From positions 1 through 37,023 of the IMG/VR virus record IMGVR_UViG_3300042987_000953: a DNA stretch of 37,023 nt; one strand, written 5' to 3'. Shown here one piece after another: positions 26,101 to 32,189 of the stretch (the stretch's first letter is position 1; every line of letters starts with the position of its first letter). Source of the DNA: a virus. The translations under genes were made by a program, and so were the position numbers. Below the pieces are notes generated by a model, which saw nothing but the letters and a program-made list of their open reading frames with translations, was not told where the DNA came from and made no database searches.

Positions 26101-27999
26101 GAACTTGACGTAGGCACCGACCAGTCGCTCACCAATCTGGCCCGAGAGTTCTTCAGCCTGGACCTTGCCCTTGGAGAATATCTGGGTCGTTGCGTTCAGG
26201 GCTCCGTTGACCTGTTCCGCAGATCCGCCGAACTTCACGATGGCCCCGGAGATGGCCTCATAGACGCCACGAGCTGTTTCGGTGCTACCTCCAGCCGCCT
26301 TCACCGCAGCGTTCAGCTTCAGGAATTGCTGGGTGGCGTCAGGCAGGGTCTGACCGGTTGAGACAGAGATATTGCGGATGAACTCAAGGTTCTTCGCGTA
26401 CTCCGCCCCGGACTCCTCGGACAGTACCTTGTTGAGGCGGCTGACCTGCGCTGCCAGTTCAGTGGCAGGCATCACCGTCATCTGGAGGGACTGGGCAATG
26501 CCAGCAGCGGCGAACGCCCCGGCCTGACCACCAGCGAGGTAACCAGCACCTGCACCAAGCCCCGAGATGATGCCGCCGCCGAACAGCGAGGTCGCACCGA
26601 GGGCACCAGCAGCACCGAGCAGTCGGCTGCGGATGGCCCCCGGCTGCTCACCGTTGCGGGCCACCTCAAGCTGCTTTTGGTAGGACTGAATTTCTCGCGT
26701 GAACGCCTGATACTTGTCAGACGTGATATCGAGGTCACTCCGCAACTCGCTGAGTCGCTTGATTTCCTCGTTGATCCACCGCTCACTGCCTACGGGGGCT
26801 GGCTTGATGACCTCCTTCAAACCCAGGGCTGCTTCCCGAGCTTCCTTCAGCTGGGTTTCAAGGTCGTTGATTTCCTTCGCTGCCCGAACATAGGAGCCGT
26901 CACTAAAACGGGTGTCCTGAAGCTGCTCTTGCAGGTACTGAATCTGCCTGAGCTTCCCGCCATAGGTGTCGAGTTCCTCGATGGGCACCGGCAGAGCAGG
27001 TAGCTTGGTGCGCTGCGCCAGCAGACGCTCCAATTCCGCCAGACCCTGCATCTCGCCCTGCCGCTGCGGGTCGAAGAAGTCCATGCGGTCCAAGGCATCG
27101 CGGCGGGCCGCAATCTCCTCCCGCATCCCCCGAGGGGTAGACGCCGGGAAGAACTCCTGCGGGTTCTGCGCCTGCCGCAGCTGCTGCTGGTACTGCTTAA
27201 TTTCAGCAGTGAGGCGATGGTACTCCTTGCCGTTGAGTTCTACCTCACGCCGTTCCTGCCGCAGGTAGGCAATCTGGTCTTCAATCTGCTGCTCGGTCTC
27301 GGCGAGGACACCGGGCTCAACAGCGGGCAGCAGCTTCACTCGGGCCAGGCGCTCAAGTTCCCTGCGGGCGACCGCAATCTGCTGGCCGAACTGCTGGAAC
27401 AGTTCACCACCGGAATCAGCCTTCTCGCGGAGAGCCTCAAGTTCCTGCACAGCCTGACGCAGACCGCCCAGGGTGCGAGGGTTGATGGGGTCTTTCTCGG
27501 GTTCCGGCCCCGAGCGCATCTGCTTCAGCTGCTGCTGGTACTGCTGAATCTGCTCACGCAGCTGCGCGTACTCTTTGGTCGCTCCATCGACCGTGTACTT
27601 GAGCCGCTCCAGCCGCTTGATTTCTTGTTCAAGACCTTGCTCTGTCCGCAGCTGCTCGGCAGACAGCGGGTTCGCTAGCCCCTGGGACTGCGCCTCTTTC
27701 AGAGCATTCTGGTATTTGACGATGCTGGCAGTGAGGTTCTGGTAGTCAGCCCCGAGGAACCGCACCTCACCTCGCTGCCGCTCCAGAAAACGGACGTACC
27801 GCTTGATGCCGTTTTCGGTATTGAGGACTGCCTCGTTGAAGTCCTCGATGGTCTCTTCGGCCTTCTTGAAGCCGAACAGTTCCTGAATCGCCTTCTTCGC
27901 TTCGTTGCGAGTGACGGACAGTTCCTTCGACAGGTCGGAGATAGCCTTCTCTCCGACCGTCTTGACCGTCAGTTCGATGAAGGTGCGGTCTAGGGCCAT
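23191..27999 (-). CDS. Tape measure protein, 1602 aa
   Basis: The protein starts with a long helical region of about 450 residues containing seven weak repeats of 55-60 residues (anchors near 86, 144, 201, 260, 315, 370, 430). It continues with a tape-measure N-terminal-type domain (about 516-673), then hydrophobic segments, and a peptidase-like domain at about 1140-1240 with SGYRPGDRGYHG and NHYDHVHAAF. The C-terminus has further coiled coil and Gly-rich stretches. It sets tail length, and at about 1.5 angstrom per residue would suggest a tail near 240 nm. The embedded domain could cut peptidoglycan on entry. Confidence 0.92.
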   Translation of the reverse strand: MALDRTFIELTVKTVGEKAISDLSKELSVTRNEAKKAIQELFGFKKAEETIEDFNEAVLNTENGIKRYVRFLERQRGEVRFLGADYQNLTASIVKYQNALKEAQSQGLANPLSAEQLRTEQGLEQEIKRLERLKYTVDGATKEYAQLREQIQQYQQQLKQMRSGPEPEKDPINPRTLGGLRQAVQELEALREKADSGGELFQQFGQQIAVARRELERLARVKLLPAVEPGVLAETEQQIEDQIAYLRQERREVELNGKEYHRLTAEIKQYQQQLRQAQNPQEFFPASTPRGMREEIAARRDALDRMDFFDPQRQGEMQGLAELERLLAQRTKLPALPVPIEELDTYGGKLRQIQYLQEQLQDTRFSDGSYVRAAKEINDLETQLKEAREAALGLKEVIKPAPVGSERWINEEIKRLSELRSDLDITSDKYQAFTREIQSYQKQLEVARNGEQPGAIRSRLLGAAGALGATSLFGGGIISGLGAGAGYLAGGQAGAFAAAGIAQSLQMTVMPATELAAQVSRLNKVLSEESGAEYAKNLEFIRNISVSTGQTLPDATQQFLKLNAAVKAAGGSTETARGVYEAISGAIVKFGGSAEQVNGALNATTQIFSKGKVQAEELSGQIGERLVGAYVKFAQANGWTTKQLSKFLEEGEVTLDQFLKFADFIQKDGIKALEEYAKSAEGAGSRFNAAFSQFQVKIGQALLPAGAALQDFGVQLLGVAGDAIVKLVDAGKKLVAAFQAIPKPVTDATVALVAFLGAWKLFSVSVAAVQGLQIVAWFGGLTTAIATTGGLLPAAKAAFDAFWISVTAPVGATAAVVAGLAAIGVALYQNNQDFRDWVNAVGQIISEDWKRGMDTLKGYAEGAADRVTQKFKDIKEDIKNIFGDIPGVIGSILSGVTKKLNDWYASLPPWVKGASLNPLLGIIPGGNIVAGLGSGFNQRVQQRVQANRTASAEAALSQLVNPLATAGSTDQMLRLLDQANRNDIQKSLPGQSGGDDDKKEKEKKAARDRALQDYFNKMLKLQKEAFDNQQAYDRQLFENRLRRQKEEFDRRTELARLSEEARVSGLGEGGKEVAGIFERLNDRRRRDEAELFQLRQSYNQKLFQAEQKQLQDLFDKRQEAMREQAKDLVSPASGMAAGFDTFTTIARSMGLVVTSGYRPGDRGYHGINQAKDYGGNPQDMLRFARYMAEEFGSQLKELIYTPLGFGIKDGKRVPLSFWGDAVNRNHYDHVHAAFTGAPGAQATSPARPANAPKVSIPRNVGDNAALRAAAAADLEAIKRLQAFQTQAQAKDFETALNNLKGSLKETFAPLDDAKKSADDQLSAAQNYFNLLSQGITPELKAQFDAIDKIAETERQKLTGMADELQLKIASTSMSEEERKQRQEQLDLIRARIRAQKGITDETKKTVVATKELEERNERIKELAGGIANSIGNGLTQAFNLVIDGTEDWGRSLQEIASGVLREIANQILQIMVIRPITNVLSNVLPGFLSSIFPMANGGIMTADGPLPLRKYAAGGIATGPQLALYGEGSMNEAFVPLPDGRRIPVVMQGGGGGTSVVVNVDARGTQVQGNDANGQQLGRVISQAVQAELIRQKRPGGLLVGA
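26705..27800 (-). repeat. Seven-fold coiled-coil repeat in the tape measure
   Basis: Units near residues 86, 144, 201, 260, 315, 370 and 430 share a pattern like EYxxLxxEIxxYQQQLxxA followed by a helical linker. The spacing is 55-60 residues. Copies 3 and 5 are the most diverged. Confidence 0.6.
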
Positions 28000-28001
28000 C
28001 G

Positions 28002-28690
28002 TCAGTCGTCTCGCCGATTCAGGGCAGTCAGAGCCGCCGCCTCCATCACCTGAAGGTCTTCAAGCATCTGGCGGGGCTGCTCCACATTGTAGAGGCTGAA
28101 CATCCAGGCGACCGCCTGATAGTCCAGCCCCACATAGGCCGCGCCCATCCCACCAGCGACACGCCACTGCGTCTGGATGCGAAGGAACATCTCGACGATG
28201 GGCCAGTTCTCCTCCCAGACCTCAAAGTTGTCCTTGGGAGCAGACGCAGCTATCTTTTCTGCCACCTCCTCTGAGACGCCCAGGACCGCGAGGTCCTCAA
28301 GAGAGCTATCCTCAGCGGTCCCACCGGCCCAGTGGATGGCGGCATCCTCTAGTTTTTTCTCTTGGCACCCGTCAGGGAGTTGAAGAACGCCATCACGATG
28401 GCAGACGCCACCAGCGGCACTTCCAGCAGCTGCGCCAGAGCGGACTGCGAGAACGGGATTTCATCCGTGCCGTCAGAGACGCCAGACCAGCCGACCAGAA
28501 CCTCTTCCGCGATGTCCACGTCGGTCAGTTCGTTGGCTTCAACTGCCGCCGTGATTTCCTTGATGCGGGACTGGGGCAGTCGCTTGAACTCACCGTCGAA
28601 GGTGCTCTTCTCGGTGCGACCGCCATCGACGGGATATTCGACGGTGACCGGCCAAGTGTAGGTGGTGGATTGCTTGAGAACGAAAGACAT
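28002..28690 (-). CDS. Tail assembly chaperone GT, made by -1 frameshift
   Basis: The frameshift product shares 111 codons with G, then enters the -1 frame at A AAA AAC (28352-28358), giving about 229 residues in all. The -1 frame is open from the slip site to the stop at 28002. Its T part begins CTA GAG GAT and contains the DUF1799-type EMFLRIQTQWRVAGG and GLDYQAVAWMFSLY, expected of lambda-type T domains. GT bridges tape measure and tail tube during tail assembly. The T part has no start codon or ribosome site of its own before the GTG at 28265, so frameshifting is the sensible mode of expression. Confidence 0.85.
28349..28690 (-). CDS. Tail assembly chaperone G
   Basis: The 113-residue product starts MSFVLKQSTTYTWPVTVEYP and has EFKRLPQSRIKEITAAVEA and a helical ALAQLLEVPLVASAIVMAFF core; this is the pattern of small tail chaperones between tail tube and tape measure genes. 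Its last sense codons are AGA AAA AAC, then TAG, so its stop lies right after the slip site. The ratio of G to GT matters for tail assembly in lambda. The ATG at 28690 gives a conventional chaperone length; the long upstream frame is not coding. Confidence 0.85.
   Translation of the reverse strand: MSFVLKQSTTYTWPVTVEYPVDGGRTEKSTFDGEFKRLPQSRIKEITAAVEANELTDVDIAEEVLVGWSGVSDGTDEIPFSQSALAQLLEVPLVASAIVMAFFNSLTGAKRKN
28352..28358 (-). other. A AAA AAC slippery heptamer for -1 frameshifting
   Basis: The heptamer is in the correct phase (AG A AAA AAC TAG) with respect to the G frame. The G stop codon follows immediately, which should stall ribosomes. Downstream pairing elements, including AGGACC-TCGC-GGTCCT about 50 bases later, may form stimulatory structure. 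Lambda uses a different heptamer, GGGAAAG, in the same place. Confidence 0.85.
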
Positions 28691-28706
28691 GGGGTGCCTC
28701 TTGTGA

Positions 28707-29654
28707 TCAGGTGAACGCCAGGGAGAACTCGTTGTTACCCGCAGTGGTGGGGAGGAACACCAGAGGGATGTTGAGCATCTGGACGCCATTGTCGTCGGCG
28801 TAGGTCGGATTGATGATATCCGCCTGTGCCGCCGTAAAGGTGACACGGTTGCCAGCCGTGGTCCCGTGCTGCCAAGTGCAGTTGCCGGTGCTGGTGCCCA
28901 GCGCATCGGTGAAGTAGTTCTTGGTCGCCATCGTGACGGCTTCCAGAACCACCGTGCCTTGGGGCTTCCGGTCGATGTACTGGATGTAACGGTTGTTCGC
29001 GGTAGCGCCGTTACTCACCAACTCCCGGTACTGGATGTCAGCTTGCAGGTCGAATTCAAAGGAACTCATGTTCCCTGCATAGGAGTAGAGCTGGAACGCA
29101 GTGGTGTTGGTTGCGTTCACCGGCAGCGGAGTGACCTGGGTGTAGGTCACCGAAGGCACCGCAACGTCGGTCGGAGCGTTGTAAATGCCAGTGAACTGAA
29201 ACCGCAGCACCGGAATCTGCGCCGCAGCAGCGGACATCGAAAACGTGCCACGGCAACCCGTCATCCGGTGCTGCACGCCATCAACGTTGAAGTAGATAGA
29301 GGCAGACTCAAAGCCGCTGCTCACCGGGGCGTAGGTGACCGACGTGGAGGCCACAACGGTCTCAGACAGCCCGCAGGAACGCAGCAGCGCACCGAAGGCG
29401 GGAGCCGTGCCAGCCGCACCAGAACCGGCCAGTTCAACCTCAAACGACACCTGTGCATTGACGGTGGCGATTAGCTGGTCGAAGTTGCCGAGATAGGGCC
29501 TCACGAGGTCGCGGGATGCGATGTTCGCATTCAGCGGAGTGAAGTCGAGATTGCGGCACAGGATCGCGTTGGCGGACCCGGTGGGAACGCTATCCGTTCC
29601 AGAGGTAGTTTCAATTTTCGCCAGAAGCGTCCGGCGACGGCTCAACAGAGGCAT
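28707..29654 (-). CDS. Major tail tube protein
   Basis: The 315-residue protein is beta-rich: LLAKIETTSGTDSVPTGS at the start, a repeated SGAAGTAPAFGALLRSCGL and SASIYFNVDGVQHRMTGCRG, and a late IPLVFLPTTAGNNEFSLAF. This is the usual tail tube (gpV-like) layout; it precedes G and follows the tail terminator, as in lambda. It probably forms hexameric rings of the tail tube. Start overlaps by 44 bases the small gene before it. Length is larger than gpV, suggesting an added C-terminal surface domain. Confidence 0.83.
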   Translation of the reverse strand: MPLLSRRRTLLAKIETTSGTDSVPTGSANAILCRNLDFTPLNANIASRDLVRPYLGNFDQLIATVNAQVSFEVELAGSGAAGTAPAFGALLRSCGLSETVVASTSVTYAPVSSGFESASIYFNVDGVQHRMTGCRGTFSMSAAAAQIPVLRFQFTGIYNAPTDVAVPSVTYTQVTPLPVNATNTTAFQLYSYAGNMSSFEFDLQADIQYRELVSNGATANNRYIQYIDRKPQGTVVLEAVTMATKNYFTDALGTSTGNCTWQHGTTAGNRVTFTAAQADIINPTYADDNGVQMLNIPLVFLPTTAGNNEFSLAFT

Positions 29655-29790
29655 TGGAGATCTCCGTGGTGGGCTGGACTACGGTGTCAGTCGGTTCCTG
29701 AGTCCGTTCAACCAGGGTGCGCTTCCCGGTCTTGGGATTGAGTAGGTAGGAACCTCCGACCCCGTAAAACTCATCGATGGGTTCAGGCAT
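29611..29790 (-). CDS. Small unknown protein between tail terminator and tail tube, 59 aa
   Basis: A frame from ATG at 29790 gives MPEPIDEFYGVGGSYLLN and ends SPDASGEN. It has a KTGKRTLVERT basic patch and a Thr/Pro-rich acidic tail. It overlaps the start of the tail tube gene by 44 bases. I do not recognise the family; similar small genes between U-like and V-like genes occur in other phages, but no function can be stated. Confidence 0.55.
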   Translation of the reverse strand: MPEPIDEFYGVGGSYLLNPKTGKRTLVERTQEPTDTVVQPTTEISNASVEPSPDASGEN

Positions 29791-29802
29791 AGTGTAAAAC
29801 CT

Positions 29803-30225
29803 CTATGCAGTGGTCAGGTCTGTAAGCCGTGTTCGATAACGGACTCGGTAGACCATTGTGGTCACACCGACCGGCTGGTCACCCTCCACCAGTTCAAACT
29901 GAACAGATGCCGGGATGATGTCGAAAGCCAGCCCGCCCAGAGACACGTCTGCGAGTAGCTTACTGTGAGCAGACTCGATAATCGGGTCTGCCAACTGGTC
30001 GGGCACAAGGCCCCGCGTGATGACCGTTACAGCCACCTGCAACGTCCAATCGAGATACGGAACGTTGCGCTCCTCGGCCACGTCGTTCATCGGCTCGACC
30101 ACGATGGCCGGAGCCTCACCCCGAGTCAGCGGCTCGACCCGGCTGCGATAGATGCGGGTGCCGACCCCGGTGGTGCCGGTCAGTGCCGTGCGGATTGCCG
30201 CCAGGATAGACTCACGCCGGGTCAT
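29803..30225 (-). CDS. Tail terminator (gpU-like)
   Basis: The 140-residue protein has a compact alpha/beta outline: RESILAAIRTALTGT (helix), RIYRSRVEPLTRGEAPAIVV, WTLQVAVTVITRG, a helix ESAHSKLLADV, and the end TTMVYRVRYRTRL. That is the usual tail terminator pattern, and the position between neck and tail-tube genes agrees. It would cap the tail and join it to the head. The start overlaps the preceding stop by one base (TGATG). Confidence 0.75.
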   Translation of the reverse strand: MTRRESILAAIRTALTGTTGVGTRIYRSRVEPLTRGEAPAIVVEPMNDVAEERNVPYLDWTLQVAVTVITRGLVPDQLADPIIESAHSKLLADVSLGGLAFDIIPASVQFELVEGDQPVGVTTMVYRVRYRTRLTDLTTA

Positions 30226-30545
30226 CAGGGCATCACCTCCTCGGGCTGGGGCAGCAGCGCCACGGCGTCATCCCAGGGCATCACGTCCACCTGGGCGAAC
30301 AGTTCGGGCGGGAGCAGCGCGAAACCATCGGCGTACATTCCGCCGGGCGCTATCTCGGTGAGCAAATCAGCACAGACCATCCAGCGGCCATCCGTGAGTT
30401 GAACGGGTGCGACGTGGTTCTGCGCATCGGGACGCTGCGCCTGCGCGGCCAGCAGTGCGTCGTAGGGTGCCTGACCGAAGACTAGGGCGAGTTGGCGGGC
30501 GTCTTCGTAGGTCAGAGGTTGGGAGATGAGGTCAGCGAGGGTCAT
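30225..30545 (-). CDS. Unknown protein, 106 aa
   Basis: The sequence starts MTLADLISQPLTYEDARQL and ends WDDAVALLPQPEEVMP. A WMVCADLL and an acidic end are visible, but no family is recognised. It sits between the structural gene and tail terminator with four-base overlaps on both sides, so it belongs to the neck/tail block. It may be a chaperone or minor neck protein, which is inference. Confidence 0.6.
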   Translation of the reverse strand: MTLADLISQPLTYEDARQLALVFGQAPYDALLAAQAQRPDAQNHVAPVQLTDGRWMVCADLLTEIAPGGMYADGFALLPPELFAQVDVMPWDDAVALLPQPEEVMP

Positions 30546-31372
30546 GGAAGTGCGGCTCCGATAGCGTTGACAAGCGTGGTGACGCGAGCATCAAGCAGAG
30601 CGAGGTCTAGGAACTCGCCGATGGAGTAGAAGGCGAGGCGAGCGTTGGAGTAGTATCCCGCTGGGGTCGGACTCACCGCATACAGGAAAATGTTGTTTGT
30701 CGTCGGGGTCTGTGAAGCTGTGGAAGTAGTTACGTTTGTGCCGTTGATCCGCGTGATAAACGCCGTCGCGCTGCTGCGATCCGATGCAGCAAAACCTCCA
30801 AGGAAGCTCAAGCGGTTTGCTCCCGTATTGGCCCGATTTCTAAAAGCGATTGTTTGACTTGTCGTAGAACTCAACATTGAGTTAGTGCCATTTACGACGC
30901 CTCCCCCGCTCATGCAATAGCGAGTGGCATCGTATGTATTTGGCGAAGATACAAATATCGCATTGTGGTTGCTGTCCTGCGGGTCAGCATCATTGGCGCG
31001 ATTGGTATTCAGATACTTTGTGCTTCCATCTCCCACCAACCCCGTCTTGCGGTCGTAATCCCCAGAGACGAAATTGAAGTTCGTAGGAGCAGCACCTACC
31101 AACGGCACCAAGGCACCATTCAGAGTCCGTGCCCCGGCGAGGATGCAGGACGCCTTGATGGCATTCCAGATGCCGTCTGCCTTGCATCCCAGGACAAAGC
31201 TGTCGATGGCAGCCCTTACTGCGTCTTCTAGCTGGGCACCGTCAGCAGACTCTACCGCAGCGATATAGGCAGCCGCATTCGCGTCACTGGGGACGTAGCC
31301 ACGACGCGACGCAATACTGCGCTGAATACTGCGCCGAATTGATGAATTGATGGAAGCGCGAAGAGCTGGCAT
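30542..31372 (-). CDS. Lectin-like structural protein, 276 aa
   Basis: The N-terminal about 70 residues are helical and basic (INSSIRRSIQRSIASRRG), followed by a beta-sandwich-like part with LVGDGSTKYLNTNR, NHNAIFVSSP, and ARLAFYSIGEFLDLALLDA at the end, typical of concanavalin/LamG-like sugar-binding domains found in phage decoration or fibre proteins. Lambda has no counterpart. It lies in the neck region between a small beta protein and an unknown gene. A surface-binding or host-adhesion role is plausible but inferred. Confidence 0.65.
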   Translation of the reverse strand: MPALRASINSSIRRSIQRSIASRRGYVPSDANAAAYIAAVESADGAQLEDAVRAAIDSFVLGCKADGIWNAIKASCILAGARTLNGALVPLVGAAPTNFNFVSGDYDRKTGLVGDGSTKYLNTNRANDADPQDSNHNAIFVSSPNTYDATRYCMSGGGVVNGTNSMLSSTTSQTIAFRNRANTGANRLSFLGGFAASDRSSATAFITRINGTNVTTSTASQTPTTNNIFLYAVSPTPAGYYSNARLAFYSIGEFLDLALLDARVTTLVNAIGAALP

Positions 31373-31704
31373 TACATCTGCCCCACGACGCAGGCGACAC
31401 TGGGAGTCCCGCCAGAAAACGACACCAGTACCAGGCGCACGAACCTGACCGGGCAGGCAGCACCAAGCCCATAACCGTAGGTGCCGTTCGCTGTGATTGT
31501 GTAGTTGGTCCCTGCGTCATTCAGGTTGAAATACCCGACGCCATCCACAGAACCTTCAAGCCGGATGACAACATCCGTGCCGATGCCGGAAACTGTCACT
31601 TGGAAGGTGCTGTTCGTCCCAGATATTTCTAGGGGGTTGGTAGCGCCAACGGCGGTCAGTGTCTGTAAAGACTCAACGACCCAAGCAGAGCGAACAGTAG
31701 CCAT
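31372..31704 (-). CDS. Small beta-rich structural protein, 110 aa
   Basis: The product begins MATVRSAWVVESLQTLT and shows alternating hydrophobic strands (STFQVTVSGIGTDVVIRLEG, NYTITANGTYGYG, VRFVRLVLVSFSGG). It has no signal peptide. This looks like a beta sandwich used for decoration. The ATG at 31704 is preferred over an earlier in-frame start because it overlaps the upstream stop region closely. Confidence 0.6.
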   Translation of the reverse strand: MATVRSAWVVESLQTLTAVGATNPLEISGTNSTFQVTVSGIGTDVVIRLEGSVDGVGYFNLNDAGTNYTITANGTYGYGLGAACPVRFVRLVLVSFSGGTPSVACVVGQM

Positions 31705-31705
31705 A

Positions 31706-31984
31706 TCACACCTTCGACAACGCGATTTCAACAAAAGCACCGTCGTCCAGTAGGCGCGTCTCGCGGACGGTGTACGCGACCCCGGCGACGGTGACGGAGT
31801 CGGCGTACTTCAGGTGGCCGAACTGGTCAGCACGGCAGGTCAAAGCGTAGTCGGTGGACAACACCTGACCTGCTGCAATTATCTCAGTCGGCATATCGAG
31901 AATGCCGAGGCCAGACACGGCCCCGGCAGTCACCGACACGCCGAAGTCAGCGAGGAACACCGATAGGTCTTCACTCAGCGCCAT
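31706..31984 (-). CDS. Head-tail joining protein (FII-like)
   Basis: The 92-residue product begins MALSEDLSVFLADFGVSV and ends RLLDDGAFVEIALSKV, with TEIIAAGQVLSTDYALTCRADQ and a VTVAGVAYTVRETR strand pair. It matches the small head-completion protein family that includes lambda gpFII. It would cap the portal after packaging. The start is the ATG at 31984; it overlaps the upstream gene by 14 bases. Confidence 0.75.
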   Translation of the reverse strand: MALSEDLSVFLADFGVSVTAGAVSGLGILDMPTEIIAAGQVLSTDYALTCRADQFGHLKYADSVTVAGVAYTVRETRLLDDGAFVEIALSKV

Positions 31985-32150
31985 CTTCAGCCGCAGCCTT
32001 TCGTTGACGCTTGGGAGCCTCGGCGGGCTCAACACGCAGGACGTGCAGTTCTGCCTCCTCGGGAGTCAGTTCCACCACGTCGCCGGGACCATAGTTGCGG
32101 TTCTCGTCAAACCAGACGTAGAACCCGTCTCGAACCTTGTATTGCGCCAT
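31971..32150 (-). CDS. Small head-neck protein, 59 aa
   Basis: A frame beginning MAQYKVRDGFYVWFDENRN, with ELTPEEAELHVLRVEP and a basic then acidic tail (KRQRKAAAEDGAE). It is located after the capsid gene and before the FII-like gene. It resembles short head-associated proteins placed here in other phages, without a defined function. Confidence 0.6.
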   Translation of the reverse strand: MAQYKVRDGFYVWFDENRNYGPGDVVELTPEEAELHVLRVEPAEAPKRQRKAAAEDGAE

Positions 32151-32189
32151 GTCAATCAAGGGGCCGGGTGACCGGCCCCTCCTCCGCTA

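Noticed and set aside
28349-28906. Longer frame upstream of the G gene start
   Set aside because: The upstream part overlaps the tail tube gene and encodes basic, Pro/Ser-rich residues without domain signal; the ATG at 28690 gives the family length.
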